Source: Flavobacteriaceae bacterium
Lineage (GTDB): Bacteria > Bacteroidota > Bacteroidia > Flavobacteriales > Flavobacteriaceae
Length of the DNA: 35,235 nucleotides
Reading direction: 5' to 3'
Assembly: GCA_020854235.1 (NCBI GenBank)
Contig: JADZFW010000151.1
Coordinates: forward strand, 1 to 35,235
Numbering within the stretch: the stretch's first letter is position 1; each line of letters starts with the position of its first letter. Below are positions 1 to 7,806 of this stretch, piece after piece. Below the pieces are notes generated by a model. That model was not told where the DNA came from. It saw only the letters and a list, made by a program, of their open reading frames with translations, and ran no database searches. The position numbers and the translations under genes were made by a program.

Positions 1-20
1 AATTAACACATTAACATTTT

Positions 21-53
21 AAACCCCGAAGGTTTTCAGAACCTTCGGGGTTT
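21..53. terminator. Bidirectional hairpin terminator candidate
   Basis: AAACCCCGAAGGTT (21-34) pairs perfectly with AACCTTCGGGGTTT (40-53) around a 5-nt loop. The T-rich ends on both strands fit an intrinsic terminator. It is one of two copies downstream of the minus-strand gene ending at 220. Confidence 0.6.
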
Positions 54-133
54 GTTACGTCATTGGGTAAAAGAATATGCTAATTTATTAATTTGTAAAT
101 GTGCTAATGTGCCAATTAACACATTAACTTTTT

Positions 134-166
134 AAACCCCGAAGGTTTTCAAAACCTTCGGGGTTT
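134..166. terminator. Second copy of the CCCCGAAGG hairpin terminator
   Basis: AAACCCCGAAGGTTTT (134-149) pairs with AAAACCTTCGGGGTTT (151-166), giving a longer perfect stem than the first copy. It lies 54 bp beyond the stop of the minus-strand gene at 220-852 and is its likely terminator. Confidence 0.65.
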
Positions 167-219
167 GTTCGTTAATAGGTAAAAGAATTAGCACATTTAC
201 AAATTGGCAAATTAACAAA

Positions 220-852
220 TCATCTCAAAAATCCACTTTTCCGAATATCTCTATGTATACTTTCAATATAGGAAGGAATTTCATAAACATCTATCCAGTT
301 CAAATCCAATCCATGCCTGATAGCAGTATCCATCAAGGCTGGTACTTGCGACATATTATTCCTTAAAAGCATCAAATCCGACTTAAACTCAATCCGAAAA
401 TCCTCATGGAGTTTGGTGATTTGAATCAAAGTCCTAAAAATACGCGTCACCACATATAGATTAAAAGCATGCATCCGAAAGGAAGAAGTCTTCTGAAGTA
501 AAGTAAACGATGTCTTGAAAGTTTGATTGAGCATGTGTATATTCAAGGAAATTTCACCAAATTTATCTTTGGTTTCATACACATGGTCATTGATATTGCC
601 ACTTATTTCTCTCAATTGAATCAATAAAGAATCGACACTGACTTTATTTTGATTGAGCCTTTCTAAATTTAGGTCGATTTTTTGAGCCAAATGCGCTCTT
701 TTTTCTTCCACAGTCTCCGTATTCATGTATTCAAAAAAGAGCCTCTTTGCCAAAGCCATATCTTTCCTTAAAAGGCGTGCCAATAACTTATCTTTTTCCT
801 TTTCGGAAATATGAGAAATGAGTAGTTTAATTTGATCGTTGAATTCTGACAT
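220..852 (-). CDS. Hypothetical protein, helical, 210 aa
   Basis: I do not recognise a named family. The protein is soluble-looking, has no signal peptide or membrane segment, and is almost entirely charged and amphipathic helix. The N-terminal third (SEFNDQIKLLISHISEKEKDK) and the middle (LNLERLNQNKVSVDSLLIQL) have heptad-like spacing that suggests coiled coil. The start is set at the ATG at 852 (MSEFND). The frame stays open to 900, but that extension is translated 'aatgtgctaatgtgcc' repeat DNA. It is a single gene between repeat-rich intergenic regions, followed by two hairpin terminators. A structural or scaffolding role is possible but unsupported. Confidence 0.75.
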   Translation of the reverse strand: MSEFNDQIKLLISHISEKEKDKLLARLLRKDMALAKRLFFEYMNTETVEEKRAHLAQKIDLNLERLNQNKVSVDSLLIQLREISGNINDHVYETKDKFGEISLNIHMLNQTFKTSFTLLQKTSSFRMHAFNLYVVTRIFRTLIQITKLHEDFRIEFKSDLMLLRNNMSQVPALMDTAIRHGLDLNWIDVYEIPSYIESIHRDIRKSGFLR

Positions 853-966
853 GGTTTTAATTTGACAATGTGTTAATGTGCTAATGTGCCAATTAGCCAA
901 TTAGCACATAAGCACATTAGCTAATTAGCACACTTCGACAGGCTCAGTGCATCGCATTAAATAATT

Positions 967-2910
967 TTACAAAGTTTCTTTCAACCACTTGTAAAACTCC
1001 CGTTGCCATACCAAGGCATTTTGAGGTTTTAAAATCCAATGGTTTTCATCTGGAAATAAGAGGAGTTTGGCTTTGACATCGCGTAATCTCGCTGCTTGAA
1101 ATGCCTGCATCGCCTGACTTTCGGGAACTCTATAATCTTTTCCACCTTGAATAATCATAATGGGTGTATTCCAATTTTGAACAAAATTACTAGGTGATTT
1201 GGCAAAGCTCTTTTGCGCAACAGCATTATCTTTCTCCCAATAAGCACCACCTTTTTCCCAATTCTCAAAAAAGAGTTCTTCGGTTGTGCCATACATACTT
1301 CTAAAATCAAAGATACCGGCATGAGCAATAAAAGTTTTGAATCGGTTTTCGTGATTTCCGGCTAAATAAAATACCGAGAATCCTCCAAAACTAGCTCCGA
1401 TAGCGCCCAATCTGTCTTTGTCTACATAAGATTCCTTAGACATATCGTCAATAGCGGCCAATAAATCTTGTGTTTCCTTGCCTCCCCAATCTTTGCTGAT
1501 GTCTTCATTCCATTTGGTACCGTGTCCATGCATACCTCTTCTATTTGGAGCTACAATAATATAACCTTGTGATGCCATCAAATGTAAGTTCCAACGGAAA
1601 GAATAAAACTGAGTCAACGGAGATTGTGGGCCACCTTGACAATAGAGTAGGGTCGGGTATTTTTTGGTAGGGTCAAAATCGGGAGGATAAACAATCCAAC
1701 TCATCAATTGTTGGTTATCAGCAGTAGTAATATAGCGGCGTTCGGTTTTACACGTTTTGATTTGAGCGTAAAAAGCATCATTCACATGAGAAATTTGGGT
1801 CATTTGACCAGAGCCGTTATCTACGGCAAAAATTTCAACAGCGTGATTAAAATCCTGACGGGTGACATAAATGCTTCCCCCAACTTGACCTATTATCCCG
1901 GTGATGTCAAAATCTCCTTGGGTGAGTTGTTTGATTTCATATAATTTGGGCGCCGCAACTTTTGATTTTTTAACTTTTTTACCGGGTTCTACACTGTTGT
2001 CAACCAACACAGAATATAGTTGCACGGTTCCATTGATTGCAGAAGTAAAGTAAATGGATTTTCCATCTGCACTCCATTGGAAACTTTCTACATGTATGTG
2101 ATCATGGGCAGCTGTAAGATTTACTTTGTTGGTTCCGTTTAAAATAATAAGGTCTTGTTTATCGGCTTCATAGCCGTCTCTTTTCATTTGTAACCAAGCT
2201 AAAACACCTTTAGCATTGAAACTGGGTTGGAGGTCATAACCTTCATTGTCATCAGTGAGATTGATAGTCGTACCACTTTTGAGATCGTATTCAAACAAGT
2301 CGGTATTGGTACTCATAGCAGTAGGTTTACCCTCAAAAGCACGGGTGACATAGATTACTTTTTGTAACGAAGGATGCCAAATAAAATCTTCGTCTCCTCC
2401 AAAAGGCAAGATGGGACAATCAAACATTTTACCTTCCAATAAATCTTTTTTATTGGTTGGAATGGGGATTTCAGTTACAAAAATGTGATTGAATTTTCCA
2501 TCTTCCCAAGAATCCCAATGTCGATATGGAATATCTTCAAAAGTCATGACATTGGATTGATCCAATTCGGGATATAAATCTTTGCCGAAAACCGGTAGCA
2601 TTTTAACTTCTTCAGTGCTCAAACGGTAACGACCATTGGCGGAAATTTTTGTGTCGGGGAGGAATTCTTCAGGTTTTGCAATTTCAGTGATACTTTTACT
2701 TTGTAGGTTGAGTAAATAGAATTTTTTAGGAATTTTATTGGTTGCCATATCGGGAGTTCCTACGGCATAAACGATAGCCGATTGATCTTTAGACAAACCC
2801 ATGGCAGTTATGCGCTTCACTTCCCACAGTTTCTCAGGAGTCATTGTGGTTTGAGCAAACAAACTAAAACTGATAAAGAATAAAAATAATTGGAAAATCT
2901 TTTGAGACAT
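967..2910 (-). CDS. Exported S9-family serine peptidase (acylaminoacyl-peptidase-like)
   Basis: Predicted exported peptidase of 647 aa that cleaves peptides with its alpha/beta-hydrolase domain. The start at 2910 gives a clean signal peptide (MSQKIFQLFLFFISFSLFAQ). The in-frame 64-residue extension upstream is intergenic DNA. Residues ~25-400 form a WD-like beta-propeller region with repeated 'W..DGK.I.F' blades. The catalytic domain follows, with nucleophile Ser507 in GASFGG, Asp592 in GGKDYRVP and His624 in DENHW; this spacing is normal for S9. Family members are usually periplasmic in Bacteroidota. It is divergent from tsaE across ~186 bp. Family call is firm; substrate specificity cannot be read from sequence. 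Confidence 0.93.
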   Translation of the reverse strand: MSQKIFQLFLFFISFSLFAQTTMTPEKLWEVKRITAMGLSKDQSAIVYAVGTPDMATNKIPKKFYLLNLQSKSITEIAKPEEFLPDTKISANGRYRLSTEEVKMLPVFGKDLYPELDQSNVMTFEDIPYRHWDSWEDGKFNHIFVTEIPIPTNKKDLLEGKMFDCPILPFGGDEDFIWHPSLQKVIYVTRAFEGKPTAMSTNTDLFEYDLKSGTTINLTDDNEGYDLQPSFNAKGVLAWLQMKRDGYEADKQDLIILNGTNKVNLTAAHDHIHVESFQWSADGKSIYFTSAINGTVQLYSVLVDNSVEPGKKVKKSKVAAPKLYEIKQLTQGDFDITGIIGQVGGSIYVTRQDFNHAVEIFAVDNGSGQMTQISHVNDAFYAQIKTCKTERRYITTADNQQLMSWIVYPPDFDPTKKYPTLLYCQGGPQSPLTQFYSFRWNLHLMASQGYIIVAPNRRGMHGHGTKWNEDISKDWGGKETQDLLAAIDDMSKESYVDKDRLGAIGASFGGFSVFYLAGNHENRFKTFIAHAGIFDFRSMYGTTEELFFENWEKGGAYWEKDNAVAQKSFAKSPSNFVQNWNTPIMIIQGGKDYRVPESQAMQAFQAARLRDVKAKLLLFPDENHWILKPQNALVWQREFYKWLKETL

Positions 2911-3084
2911 GATATTAAATTTGGAGTTAAGATTTTCCAAAGGTAAATTTTTTTTAGAAAACTGAAATAGTTCCGTATAGAATTGTATGGAAAAGGAAAA
3001 TCTGATTGGCTCATGGAGATAGGTCAAAGTGATGAATGGAAATGAACCAGCGATTCTCCATTTTCTATTTTCTAAAAAATAATG

Positions 3085-3092
3085 TAGTTTTG
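3085..3092 (+). promoter_or_regulatory. TAnnTTTG -7 box of tsaE
   Basis: TAGTTTTG matches the Bacteroidota -7 consensus TAnnTTTG and ends 4 nt before the tsaE ATG, so the message would be leaderless or nearly so. No clear -33 TTG was found. Confidence 0.4.
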
Positions 3093-3096
3093 TGAA

Positions 3097-3510
3097 ATGC
3101 AAAGAATATTCGAACTTACAGAATTGGAATCCGTAGCCAAAGCGTTATTGGAGGCAACACAAGGCCGTATTTTCCTTTTTTACGGTAAAATGGGCGTAGG
3201 TAAAACCACCTTGATTAAAATGATTGCCAAAGTATTAGGTGTAACCGATACCGTGAGCAGCCCTACCTTTTCACTAGTCAATGAATATAGAACGACCTCC
3301 CAGGAAATAGTATATCATTTCGATTTTTATAGAATCAATTCGGAAGTGGAAGCTTTGGATATGGGGATTGAAGAATATTTTGATTCAAAGGCATTTTGCT
3401 TGATCGAATGGCCGGAAAAAATTAAAAATTTATTACCTTTAGACGCTGTTTCCGTATATATTGAGGAAATGCCGGATGGTAAAAGAAAATTGGTAATAAA
3501 CAATGCATAA
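3097..3510 (+). CDS. tsaE: TsaE, ATPase of tRNA t6A synthesis
   Basis: TsaE is the P-loop ATPase that works with TsaB and TsaD to make threonylcarbamoyl-adenosine-37 in tRNAs reading ANN codons. The 137-aa length is normal for the family. Visible motifs are the Walker A GKMGVGKT (residues 30-37), the family motif SSPTFSLVNEY and an acidic patch (HFDFYR) that corresponds to the Walker B region. The ATG lies directly behind a TAGTTTTG promoter box. ald follows 56 bp downstream on the same strand, a pairing I recall from Flavobacteria, so co-transcription is likely. Confidence 0.95.
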   Translation: MQRIFELTELESVAKALLEATQGRIFLFYGKMGVGKTTLIKMIAKVLGVTDTVSSPTFSLVNEYRTTSQEIVYHFDFYRINSEVEALDMGIEEYFDSKAFCLIEWPEKIKNLLPLDAVSVYIEEMPDGKRKLVINNA

Positions 3511-3566
3511 ATTCCAATCCCGATAGCAATCGATACAATTTCTAATTTCTAATTTCTAATTTACAG

Positions 3567-4769
3567 ATGTCCACAAAACCAAAAACCCCTTTCACCCAAT
3601 CCCAGTTGATGCCGCAAGCAGAAATGCTGGAAGTGCAAAGACGCAAAGGAAAGTTGGTCATTGGAATTCCCAAAGAGACACACTTTCAGGAAAAAAGGGT
3701 TTGCCTTACTCCCGATGCTGTAGCCTCTTTAACGGCCAATGGACACCAGTTTGTCATTGAAACAGGTGCCGGTGTTGGTGCCAATTTTTCAGACAAAGAG
3801 TATTCGGAGGCTGGTGCCAAAATTGCCTATGACCGCAAAGAAGTTTTTGAATGCTCGATGATTCTCAAAGTCGAACCGCCATCCTTGAAGGAAATCGAAT
3901 TGATGAATCCGCAAACAGTCTTGTTTTCGGCTTTGCAAATCAAAACGCAGGAAAAATCTTATTTTGAAGAACTGGCTAAAAAGCGAATCACAGCGTTAGC
4001 TTTTGATTATATCCGAGACGAACATGGGTCTTATCCCATCGTACAAGCATCGAGCGAGATTGCCGGTATAGCCTCCATTCACATTGCATCCGAATTGTTG
4101 AGTAATGTACACGGTGGAAAAGGTTTGCTTTTGGGCAATATCAATGGTGTTCCACCAACCAATATTGTGATTTTCGGTGCCGGAACAGTGGGCGAATTTG
4201 CCGCTCGAACCGGTTTGGGTATGGGAGCTATCGTAAAGGTTTTTGATAATTCGGTTGTCAAATTGCGCAATTTGCAAAAGAGCTTAGGTACCAATATTTA
4301 CACGTCTACTTTACAACAAAAAACCATTGAAAAATCACTGAAACGTTGCGATGTAGCTATCGGAGCACTACGGGGTAGTATGCGTGCGCCTGTAGTAGTA
4401 ACCGAAGCCATGGTAGAAAGGATGAAAGAAGGTTCGGTTATAGTCGATGTCAGCATTGACCGTGGAGGCTGTTTTGAAACCAGCAAACTGACTACCCATA
4501 CCGATTCAACATTTGTCAAACACGATGTCATACATTATTGTGTTCCCAATATTCCTTCCAGATACGCCAGAACAGCCAGTGTTTCCATCAGTAATATCAT
4601 CAGTCCTACTTTACAACACATTGCCGAAGAAGGCGGTTTTGAACACGTCATCCGATTTGACAAAGGTTTGCAAGCCGGCATGTATTTGTTTAATGGTATT
4701 TTGACACACAAAACAGTTGCCGACTGGTTTAGCATTCCTTATAGAGATATCAACTTATTATTTTTATAA
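3567..4769 (+). CDS. ald: Alanine dehydrogenase
   Basis: Catalyses NAD-dependent interconversion of L-alanine with pyruvate and ammonia. At 400 aa it is slightly longer than classical Ald (~370 aa) because of an N-terminal extension (MSTKPKTPFTQSQLMPQAEM). The AlaDh/PNT N-terminal domain begins at GIPKETHFQEKRV. The Rossmann NAD-binding motif GAGTVGE lies near residue 204, and the C-terminal YCVPNIPSRYARTAS segment is characteristic of Ald. Bacteroidota carry this long-form Ald, sometimes labelled AlaDh/PNT family. It probably sits in a transcription unit with tsaE. Confidence 0.93.
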   Translation: MSTKPKTPFTQSQLMPQAEMLEVQRRKGKLVIGIPKETHFQEKRVCLTPDAVASLTANGHQFVIETGAGVGANFSDKEYSEAGAKIAYDRKEVFECSMILKVEPPSLKEIELMNPQTVLFSALQIKTQEKSYFEELAKKRITALAFDYIRDEHGSYPIVQASSEIAGIASIHIASELLSNVHGGKGLLLGNINGVPPTNIVIFGAGTVGEFAARTGLGMGAIVKVFDNSVVKLRNLQKSLGTNIYTSTLQQKTIEKSLKRCDVAIGALRGSMRAPVVVTEAMVERMKEGSVIVDVSIDRGGCFETSKLTTHTDSTFVKHDVIHYCVPNIPSRYARTASVSISNIISPTLQHIAEEGGFEHVIRFDKGLQAGMYLFNGILTHKTVADWFSIPYRDINLLFL

Positions 4770-4813
4770 AATTTCATGTGTTTAAATTTATTTGTTTTTT
4801 ATAGGTCACATGT

Positions 4814-4864
4814 AATAGCCATTTAATCATTCCCGGTTGGTATGATGTTAATCTTATGGCTATT
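4814..4864. terminator. Inverted repeat downstream of ald
   Basis: AATAGCCAT (4814-4822) and ATGGCTATT (4856-4864) form a perfect 9-bp stem with a 33-nt loop, followed by TTTT. It could end the ald transcript or act as an operator for the next gene. The long loop makes it a weak terminator call. Confidence 0.35.
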
Positions 4865-4905
4865 TTACCAGCAATAAAAATTATACAATCCCAAAAAATA
4901 TTTAT

Positions 4906-5298
4906 ATGAACCCAAAAATATCCGCATTTCTAAGAAGATTTAGTTTTTTTCTCTTAGGATTGGCTTTAGGCATGATGTTATTGAACTTTTTTTTCAGTAA
5001 AAAAAACATCGAATTTGATTATTTACCCAATGCCCGCACTTTAAAAAGCATCCGCACCAAGCCACATCTGGTTTTTGCTCCCGAGGTTAAAACCTATATG
5101 ACTGTTCATCAAGTTGATTCTGTTCAAGTGATGAGTTTGTTGTACTATGGCGATGTCGATTTTCAAAAAAGTACTTTGAAAGAAATTGCTTGTCCCATTT
5201 ATTTTATCGAACCTACTTCCAAATCAGCTCCTCTGCAAATGTGGGTGGAACGATGTGATAGTGTTTCTACGGTGAAAGAAATCAAACTTCAAAAATGA
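4906..5298 (+). CDS. Small membrane-anchored protein (DUF4258-like?)
   Basis: A 130-aa protein with one N-terminal hydrophobic segment (residues ~12-29, FFLLGLALGMMLLNFFF) after positive charges, so it is inner-membrane anchored with the rest outside or periplasmic. The C-terminal half (VHQVDSVQVMSLLYYGDVDF, then KEIACPIYFIEP) resembles the DUF4258 fold, but I am unsure of this. The stop overlaps the next start by ATGA, so translation is coupled to the Sir2-type gene. The overlap implies shared expression, not necessarily shared function. Confidence 0.75.
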   Translation: MNPKISAFLRRFSFFLLGLALGMMLLNFFFSKKNIEFDYLPNARTLKSIRTKPHLVFAPEVKTYMTVHQVDSVQVMSLLYYGDVDFQKSTLKEIACPIYFIEPTSKSAPLQMWVERCDSVSTVKEIKLQK

Positions 5299-5978
5299 AA
5301 ACCCTAGTAGTCTTAACCGGAGCCGGCGTAAGTGCTGAAAGTGGTGTGCAAACCTTCAGAGATGCAGGTGGTTTGTGGGAAGGACATGATGTCATGGAAG
5401 TGGCTTCACCCGAAGGTTGGCGTAAGAATCCCGAATTGGTTTTGGATTTTTATAACAAACGGCGCGCGCAACTTTTTAAGGTCCAACCCAATCAAGGGCA
5501 TTTGGATTTGGTAGACCTGGAACGAGATTTTATAGTTCAAATCATTACCCAAAATGTAGACGACCTACACGAAAGAGCCGGTAGTGCTGCCGTTTTACAC
5601 TTGCACGGCGAACTCTTTAAAGTGAGAAGTGTATATGATGAAAATGAAGTTTTGGAATGGAAAAAGGATTTATTTCTGGGAGATGTAGGTAAGAATGGCG
5701 ACCAATTGAGACCCCATATCGTGTGGTTTGGAGAAGCCGTTCCACTCATTCCGACTGCCATAGAAATGGTGGAAGAAGCCGATATACTAGCCGTTATTGG
5801 AACTTCATTGCAAGTCTATCCTGCTGCATCCTTATTACATTATGTGAAAAAAGGAACACCTATTTATTATGTGGATCCCAATCCGGGGATTTCCGAATCA
5901 GCCTTTCCGCATCTGACCATCATCAGAGAAAAAGCAGGCATAGGAGTCGCTATCATGCGAAAGATGTTGGAACAATAA
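5295..5978 (+). CDS. NAD-dependent Sir2-type deacylase, SIRT5/CobB class
   Basis: Removes acyl groups from lysine using NAD. At 227 aa it is a minimal sirtuin core. Motifs: GAGVSAESGVQTFRDAGGLW (NAD loop, residues ~9-28), TQNVDDLHERAG, catalytic His in LHLHGE, GTSLQVYPAA and VDPNP. The FYNKRR segment contains the Tyr-x-x-Arg pair that marks class III sirtuins preferring succinyl- or malonyl-lysine. The protein has no cysteine at all, so the usual four-Cys zinc ribbon is absent; its place is taken by the stretch from VRSVYDENEV to GDVGKNGDQL. It is translationally coupled to the upstream membrane protein and convergent with the next gene. Confidence 0.93.
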   Translation: MKTLVVLTGAGVSAESGVQTFRDAGGLWEGHDVMEVASPEGWRKNPELVLDFYNKRRAQLFKVQPNQGHLDLVDLERDFIVQIITQNVDDLHERAGSAAVLHLHGELFKVRSVYDENEVLEWKKDLFLGDVGKNGDQLRPHIVWFGEAVPLIPTAIEMVEEADILAVIGTSLQVYPAASLLHYVKKGTPIYYVDPNPGISESAFPHLTIIREKAGIGVAIMRKMLEQ

Positions 5979-5985
5979 AGGGAAA

Positions 5986-6456
5986 TTAGTTGATGATTTT
6001 GGAAACCGCTTCATACAATTGACCATCGGTCAAAATGGAACCTTCTTCAATCAATTTAAAAATTTCCGCATTGCGATGTGACTGATAGGATTTTTTACCT
6101 TTGAAATATTGAATACTTGCATCGTTGGAATGATTGATAAACCAATCAAAACCTGCTTGGGTCAACAAGTCGATTTCAGGATTTTCTAACCGTACCACTA
6201 GGCGATCCATAAATTCCTTTTCACAACAAAACAAATTGATACTATCGGGCGAATGATGTTCCAAATAACGTGCTCTATTCAACACATCTTCCCATACCAA
6301 ATCACTGAATTGCGCCAATAAATCATCTACCTTTTCTACCTGATGCACTTTGATCATATCCCATTCGGCTTTGTCTATTTCCAAAACAGCCAGAAAGGAG
6401 GCAAATTCTTGATGTAAGGATTCGAATTGTTCTTTGGTTAAGAGGCGGTATTTCAT
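5986..6456 (-). CDS. DUF6495-like protein, 156 aa
   Basis: Conserved flavobacterial protein of unknown function. It begins MKYRLLTKEQFESLHQEFA and contains a central FSDLVWEDVLNRARYLEH segment and an IDLLTQAGFDWFI segment, which I associate with DUF6495. It is soluble with no signal peptide and rich in acidic helices. It is convergent with the sirtuin gene, with 7 bp between stops. Existence as a gene is firm; the family name is from memory. Confidence 0.8.
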   Translation of the reverse strand: MKYRLLTKEQFESLHQEFASFLAVLEIDKAEWDMIKVHQVEKVDDLLAQFSDLVWEDVLNRARYLEHHSPDSINLFCCEKEFMDRLVVRLENPEIDLLTQAGFDWFINHSNDASIQYFKGKKSYQSHRNAEIFKLIEEGSILTDGQLYEAVSKIIN

Positions 6457-6582
6457 ATGAGAAACTAGAAATTAGAAATTAGAAATTAGAAAATAGTCCC
6501 TATAGCTATTGGGATTAGAATTTGGTTATTGAACTCATGTTTCGAACAGACGCTATAAATATGAAGCTATTCACAACAAATT

Positions 6583-6951
6583 TTATCTTATTAATTTGTA
6601 ATCCCCAATTAATATTTCGGATGAAAGGTTTAAACGTATGGTTAAGTTTCGTATCATTTCAACAGTTAATTTTCTTTTACGATTCAAAACTTCTGAAACT
6701 CTACTTTTACCACCAATTACATCAACTAAATCAATTTGTTTGAGTTGCATTTCTTCCATCCTAATTTTGATGGCTTCAATAGGATCTGGAGCATCAATAG
6801 GATAATGTTTTTTTTCATATTCATCAATCATCAATCCTAAAATATCTGCTTCATCGCTTTCAACTGAACCGATGGCTGCATCAAATATTTGTTCCATTCT
6901 TTTTAACGCTTCTCTGTAATCAGATTCTGTTTTTAATGGTTTAATGTTCAT
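6583..6951 (-). CDS. higA: HigA-type antitoxin with HTH
   Basis: The antitoxin neutralises the preceding toxin by binding it and represses their shared promoter. It has 122 aa. The N-terminal half (KRMEQIFDAAIGSVESDEAD through MIDEYEKKHYPID) is the typical HigA/COG5499 leader. A Xre-like helix-turn-helix spans residues ~65-105 (MQLKQIDLVDVIGGKSRVSEVLNRKR). The start at 6951 (MNIKPLKTESD) lies 16 bp after the toxin stop; the longer frame to 6984 would overlap the toxin and adds MPKRYNLNKNK, which is unlike the family. Toxin-first order is the HigBA signature. Confidence 0.9.
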   Translation of the reverse strand: MNIKPLKTESDYREALKRMEQIFDAAIGSVESDEADILGLMIDEYEKKHYPIDAPDPIEAIKIRMEEMQLKQIDLVDVIGGKSRVSEVLNRKRKLTVEMIRNLTIRLNLSSEILIGDYKLIR

Positions 6952-6967
6952 TTTATTTTTATTTAGG

Positions 6968-7264
6968 TTATACCGTTTCGGCATCTATTTGATCATAATC
7001 TTGGTGTGTTCCAATAAATCGAATAAAAACCCATTGTTTTTCAAAATTGAATTTTGCAATCAATCGAAAAGAATTACCCTTTATATTAAATACAATTCTA
7101 CTATTTTTTAAAATACTCGCATTTGCATAAGTCAATTTAACATCATTTGGTGATTTCCAATCAGCATTTTTAACGGTTTCATACCATGTTTTCAAATATT
7201 GTTCTGATTCGATATGTACTTCCCAAAACGCTCTTAATGTACTTTTTGAAAAAATTCTCTCCAT
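6968..7264 (-). CDS. higB: HigB-type mRNA interferase toxin
   Basis: A 98-aa RelE/HigB-superfamily toxin expected to cleave mRNA at the ribosome. The sequence follows the HigB_toxin family (PF09907 type): a basic helix (STLRAFWEVHIESEQYLKTW), a DWKSPNDVK segment, a beta-strand core (SRIVFNIKGNSFRLIAKFNF) and the ending VFIRFIGTHQDYDQID, where the HxxYD motif is diagnostic. It is first in a two-gene unit with higA and directly downstream of a promoter box and palindrome. The pair borders the cassette island and could be its distal-most cargo, but I see no clear site to its left. Confidence 0.92.
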   Translation of the reverse strand: MERIFSKSTLRAFWEVHIESEQYLKTWYETVKNADWKSPNDVKLTYANASILKNSRIVFNIKGNSFRLIAKFNFEKQWVFIRFIGTHQDYDQIDAETV

Positions 7265-7283
7265 CTATTAACATTTTTGGATG

Positions 7284-7291
7284 CAAATATA
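7284..7291 (-). promoter_or_regulatory. -7 box of the higBA promoter
   Basis: On the minus strand this reads TATATTTG, an exact TAnnTTTG match, 20 bp upstream of the toxin ATG. The operator palindrome at 7299-7313 sits directly upstream, between the -7 and the expected -33 position. Confidence 0.6.
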
Positions 7292-7298
7292 AATTTAA

Positions 7299-7313
7299 TT
7301 CTCAATTTGAGAA
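7299..7313. promoter_or_regulatory. Palindromic operator candidate for HigA
   Basis: TTCTCAA-T-TTGAGAA is a perfect 7+1+7 palindrome. It lies inside the promoter spacer of higBA, 8 bp upstream of the -7 box. HigA proteins repress their own promoters by binding such dyads, so this is the obvious autoregulatory operator. Only one copy is seen. Confidence 0.6.
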
Positions 7314-7472
7314 CTTTTTATCTTGCTTATTTTTTATAGAATAATGGGGCTAACTGTTTTTATAAATAAGAAGTAGCGAGTAATATTCTCTTGAACTAAA
7401 CTGTTTTGAGTTTGAAGTTGAAAAAATGAACTTATCTAAGTGCTCTCACAGTCAGCTTAAGGTAGGGTAGTC

Positions 7473-7510
7473 TACTTGATTAACGGTAGCTTTTTTATAT
7501 TAATCAAGTA
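7473..7510. other. Perfect 11-bp inverted repeat in gene-free stretch
   Basis: The region 7314-7806 holds no gene I can support. It contains this dyad, TACTTGATTAA (7473-7483) with TTAATCAAGTA (7500-7510) around a 16-nt loop. No T-tract follows on either strand, so it is not a clear terminator. It also holds a plus-strand TATCTTTG box (7614-7621) followed by a 14-codon ORF at 7654 that runs into the degenerate site at 7667-7690. Confidence 0.45.
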
Positions 7511-7666
7511 CATATCCACAATACCAATTGATAATTTTAAGCTCAGAAAACAACATGATTACAACTAATAAGTTAAACCCAATATAAAAGAAAAATAATT
7601 TTTTATGTATATTTATCTTTGGAACAAAATACCTTAACAAAAGCATACTTGGAATGAAAAAAAACT

Positions 7667-7690
7667 TAAATAACGTTCTTATCCGTTATG
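7667..7690 (-). other. Degenerate attC-like site A1
   Basis: Read on the minus strand, CCATAAC and GAAC-GTTATTT flank 7-8 nt (ATAACG at 7670-7675 pairs with CGTTAT at 7684-7689). The GAAC|GTT junction matches the right box of better sites. The long inner arms are missing. It marks the left end of the recognisable array. Confidence 0.35.
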
Positions 7691-7806
7691 GTTTATAGAT
7701 GACGTTGAGCGATTTTTTAATTTTCGGTTGCTTCTGAATTTATGATATCATCAATTTTATAATACAGTCAAATTTGTCCTTTTTAATATTATTACTTTTT
7801 AGATTT

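Larger units (their letters stand above)
1..190. repeat. Two copies of a ~76-bp intergenic repeat with hairpin
   Basis: Positions 1-77 and 115-190 are near-identical copies. Each runs from 'aattaacacattaac', through a CCCCGAAGG hairpin, to 'ggtaaaagaat'. The DNA between and around them is low-complexity 'aatgtgctaatgtgccaatta', which recurs at 860-935. This is a non-coding dispersed repeat; nothing in it looks like a gene. Confidence 0.85.

Noticed and set aside
853..900. N-terminal extension MANWHISTL of the gene ending at 220
   Set aside because: It translates low-complexity repeat DNA; MSEFND at 852 is a better start.
1708..1944. Plus-strand ORF inside the S9 peptidase
   Set aside because: Antisense shadow of a well-supported gene, with no family features or start signal. 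The same holds for the other short antisense frames in ald, the GMC gene, the acyl-CoA synthetase and the OstA-like gene.
2911..3102. 64-residue extension of the S9 peptidase
   Set aside because: It precedes a perfect signal peptide and covers the divergent promoter region and the tsaE start.
6520..6535. Possible tail box (TTCAATAAC, 8/9 to the head of site A1) that would make higBA a cassette
   Set aside because: No inner arms are present beside it, and an 8/9 match in AT-rich DNA can be chance.
7654..7698. 14-codon plus-strand ORF (MKKNLNNVLIRYGL) behind a TATCTTTG box
   Set aside because: Too short to support and overlaps degenerate site A1; a leader or a truncated gene are both possible.
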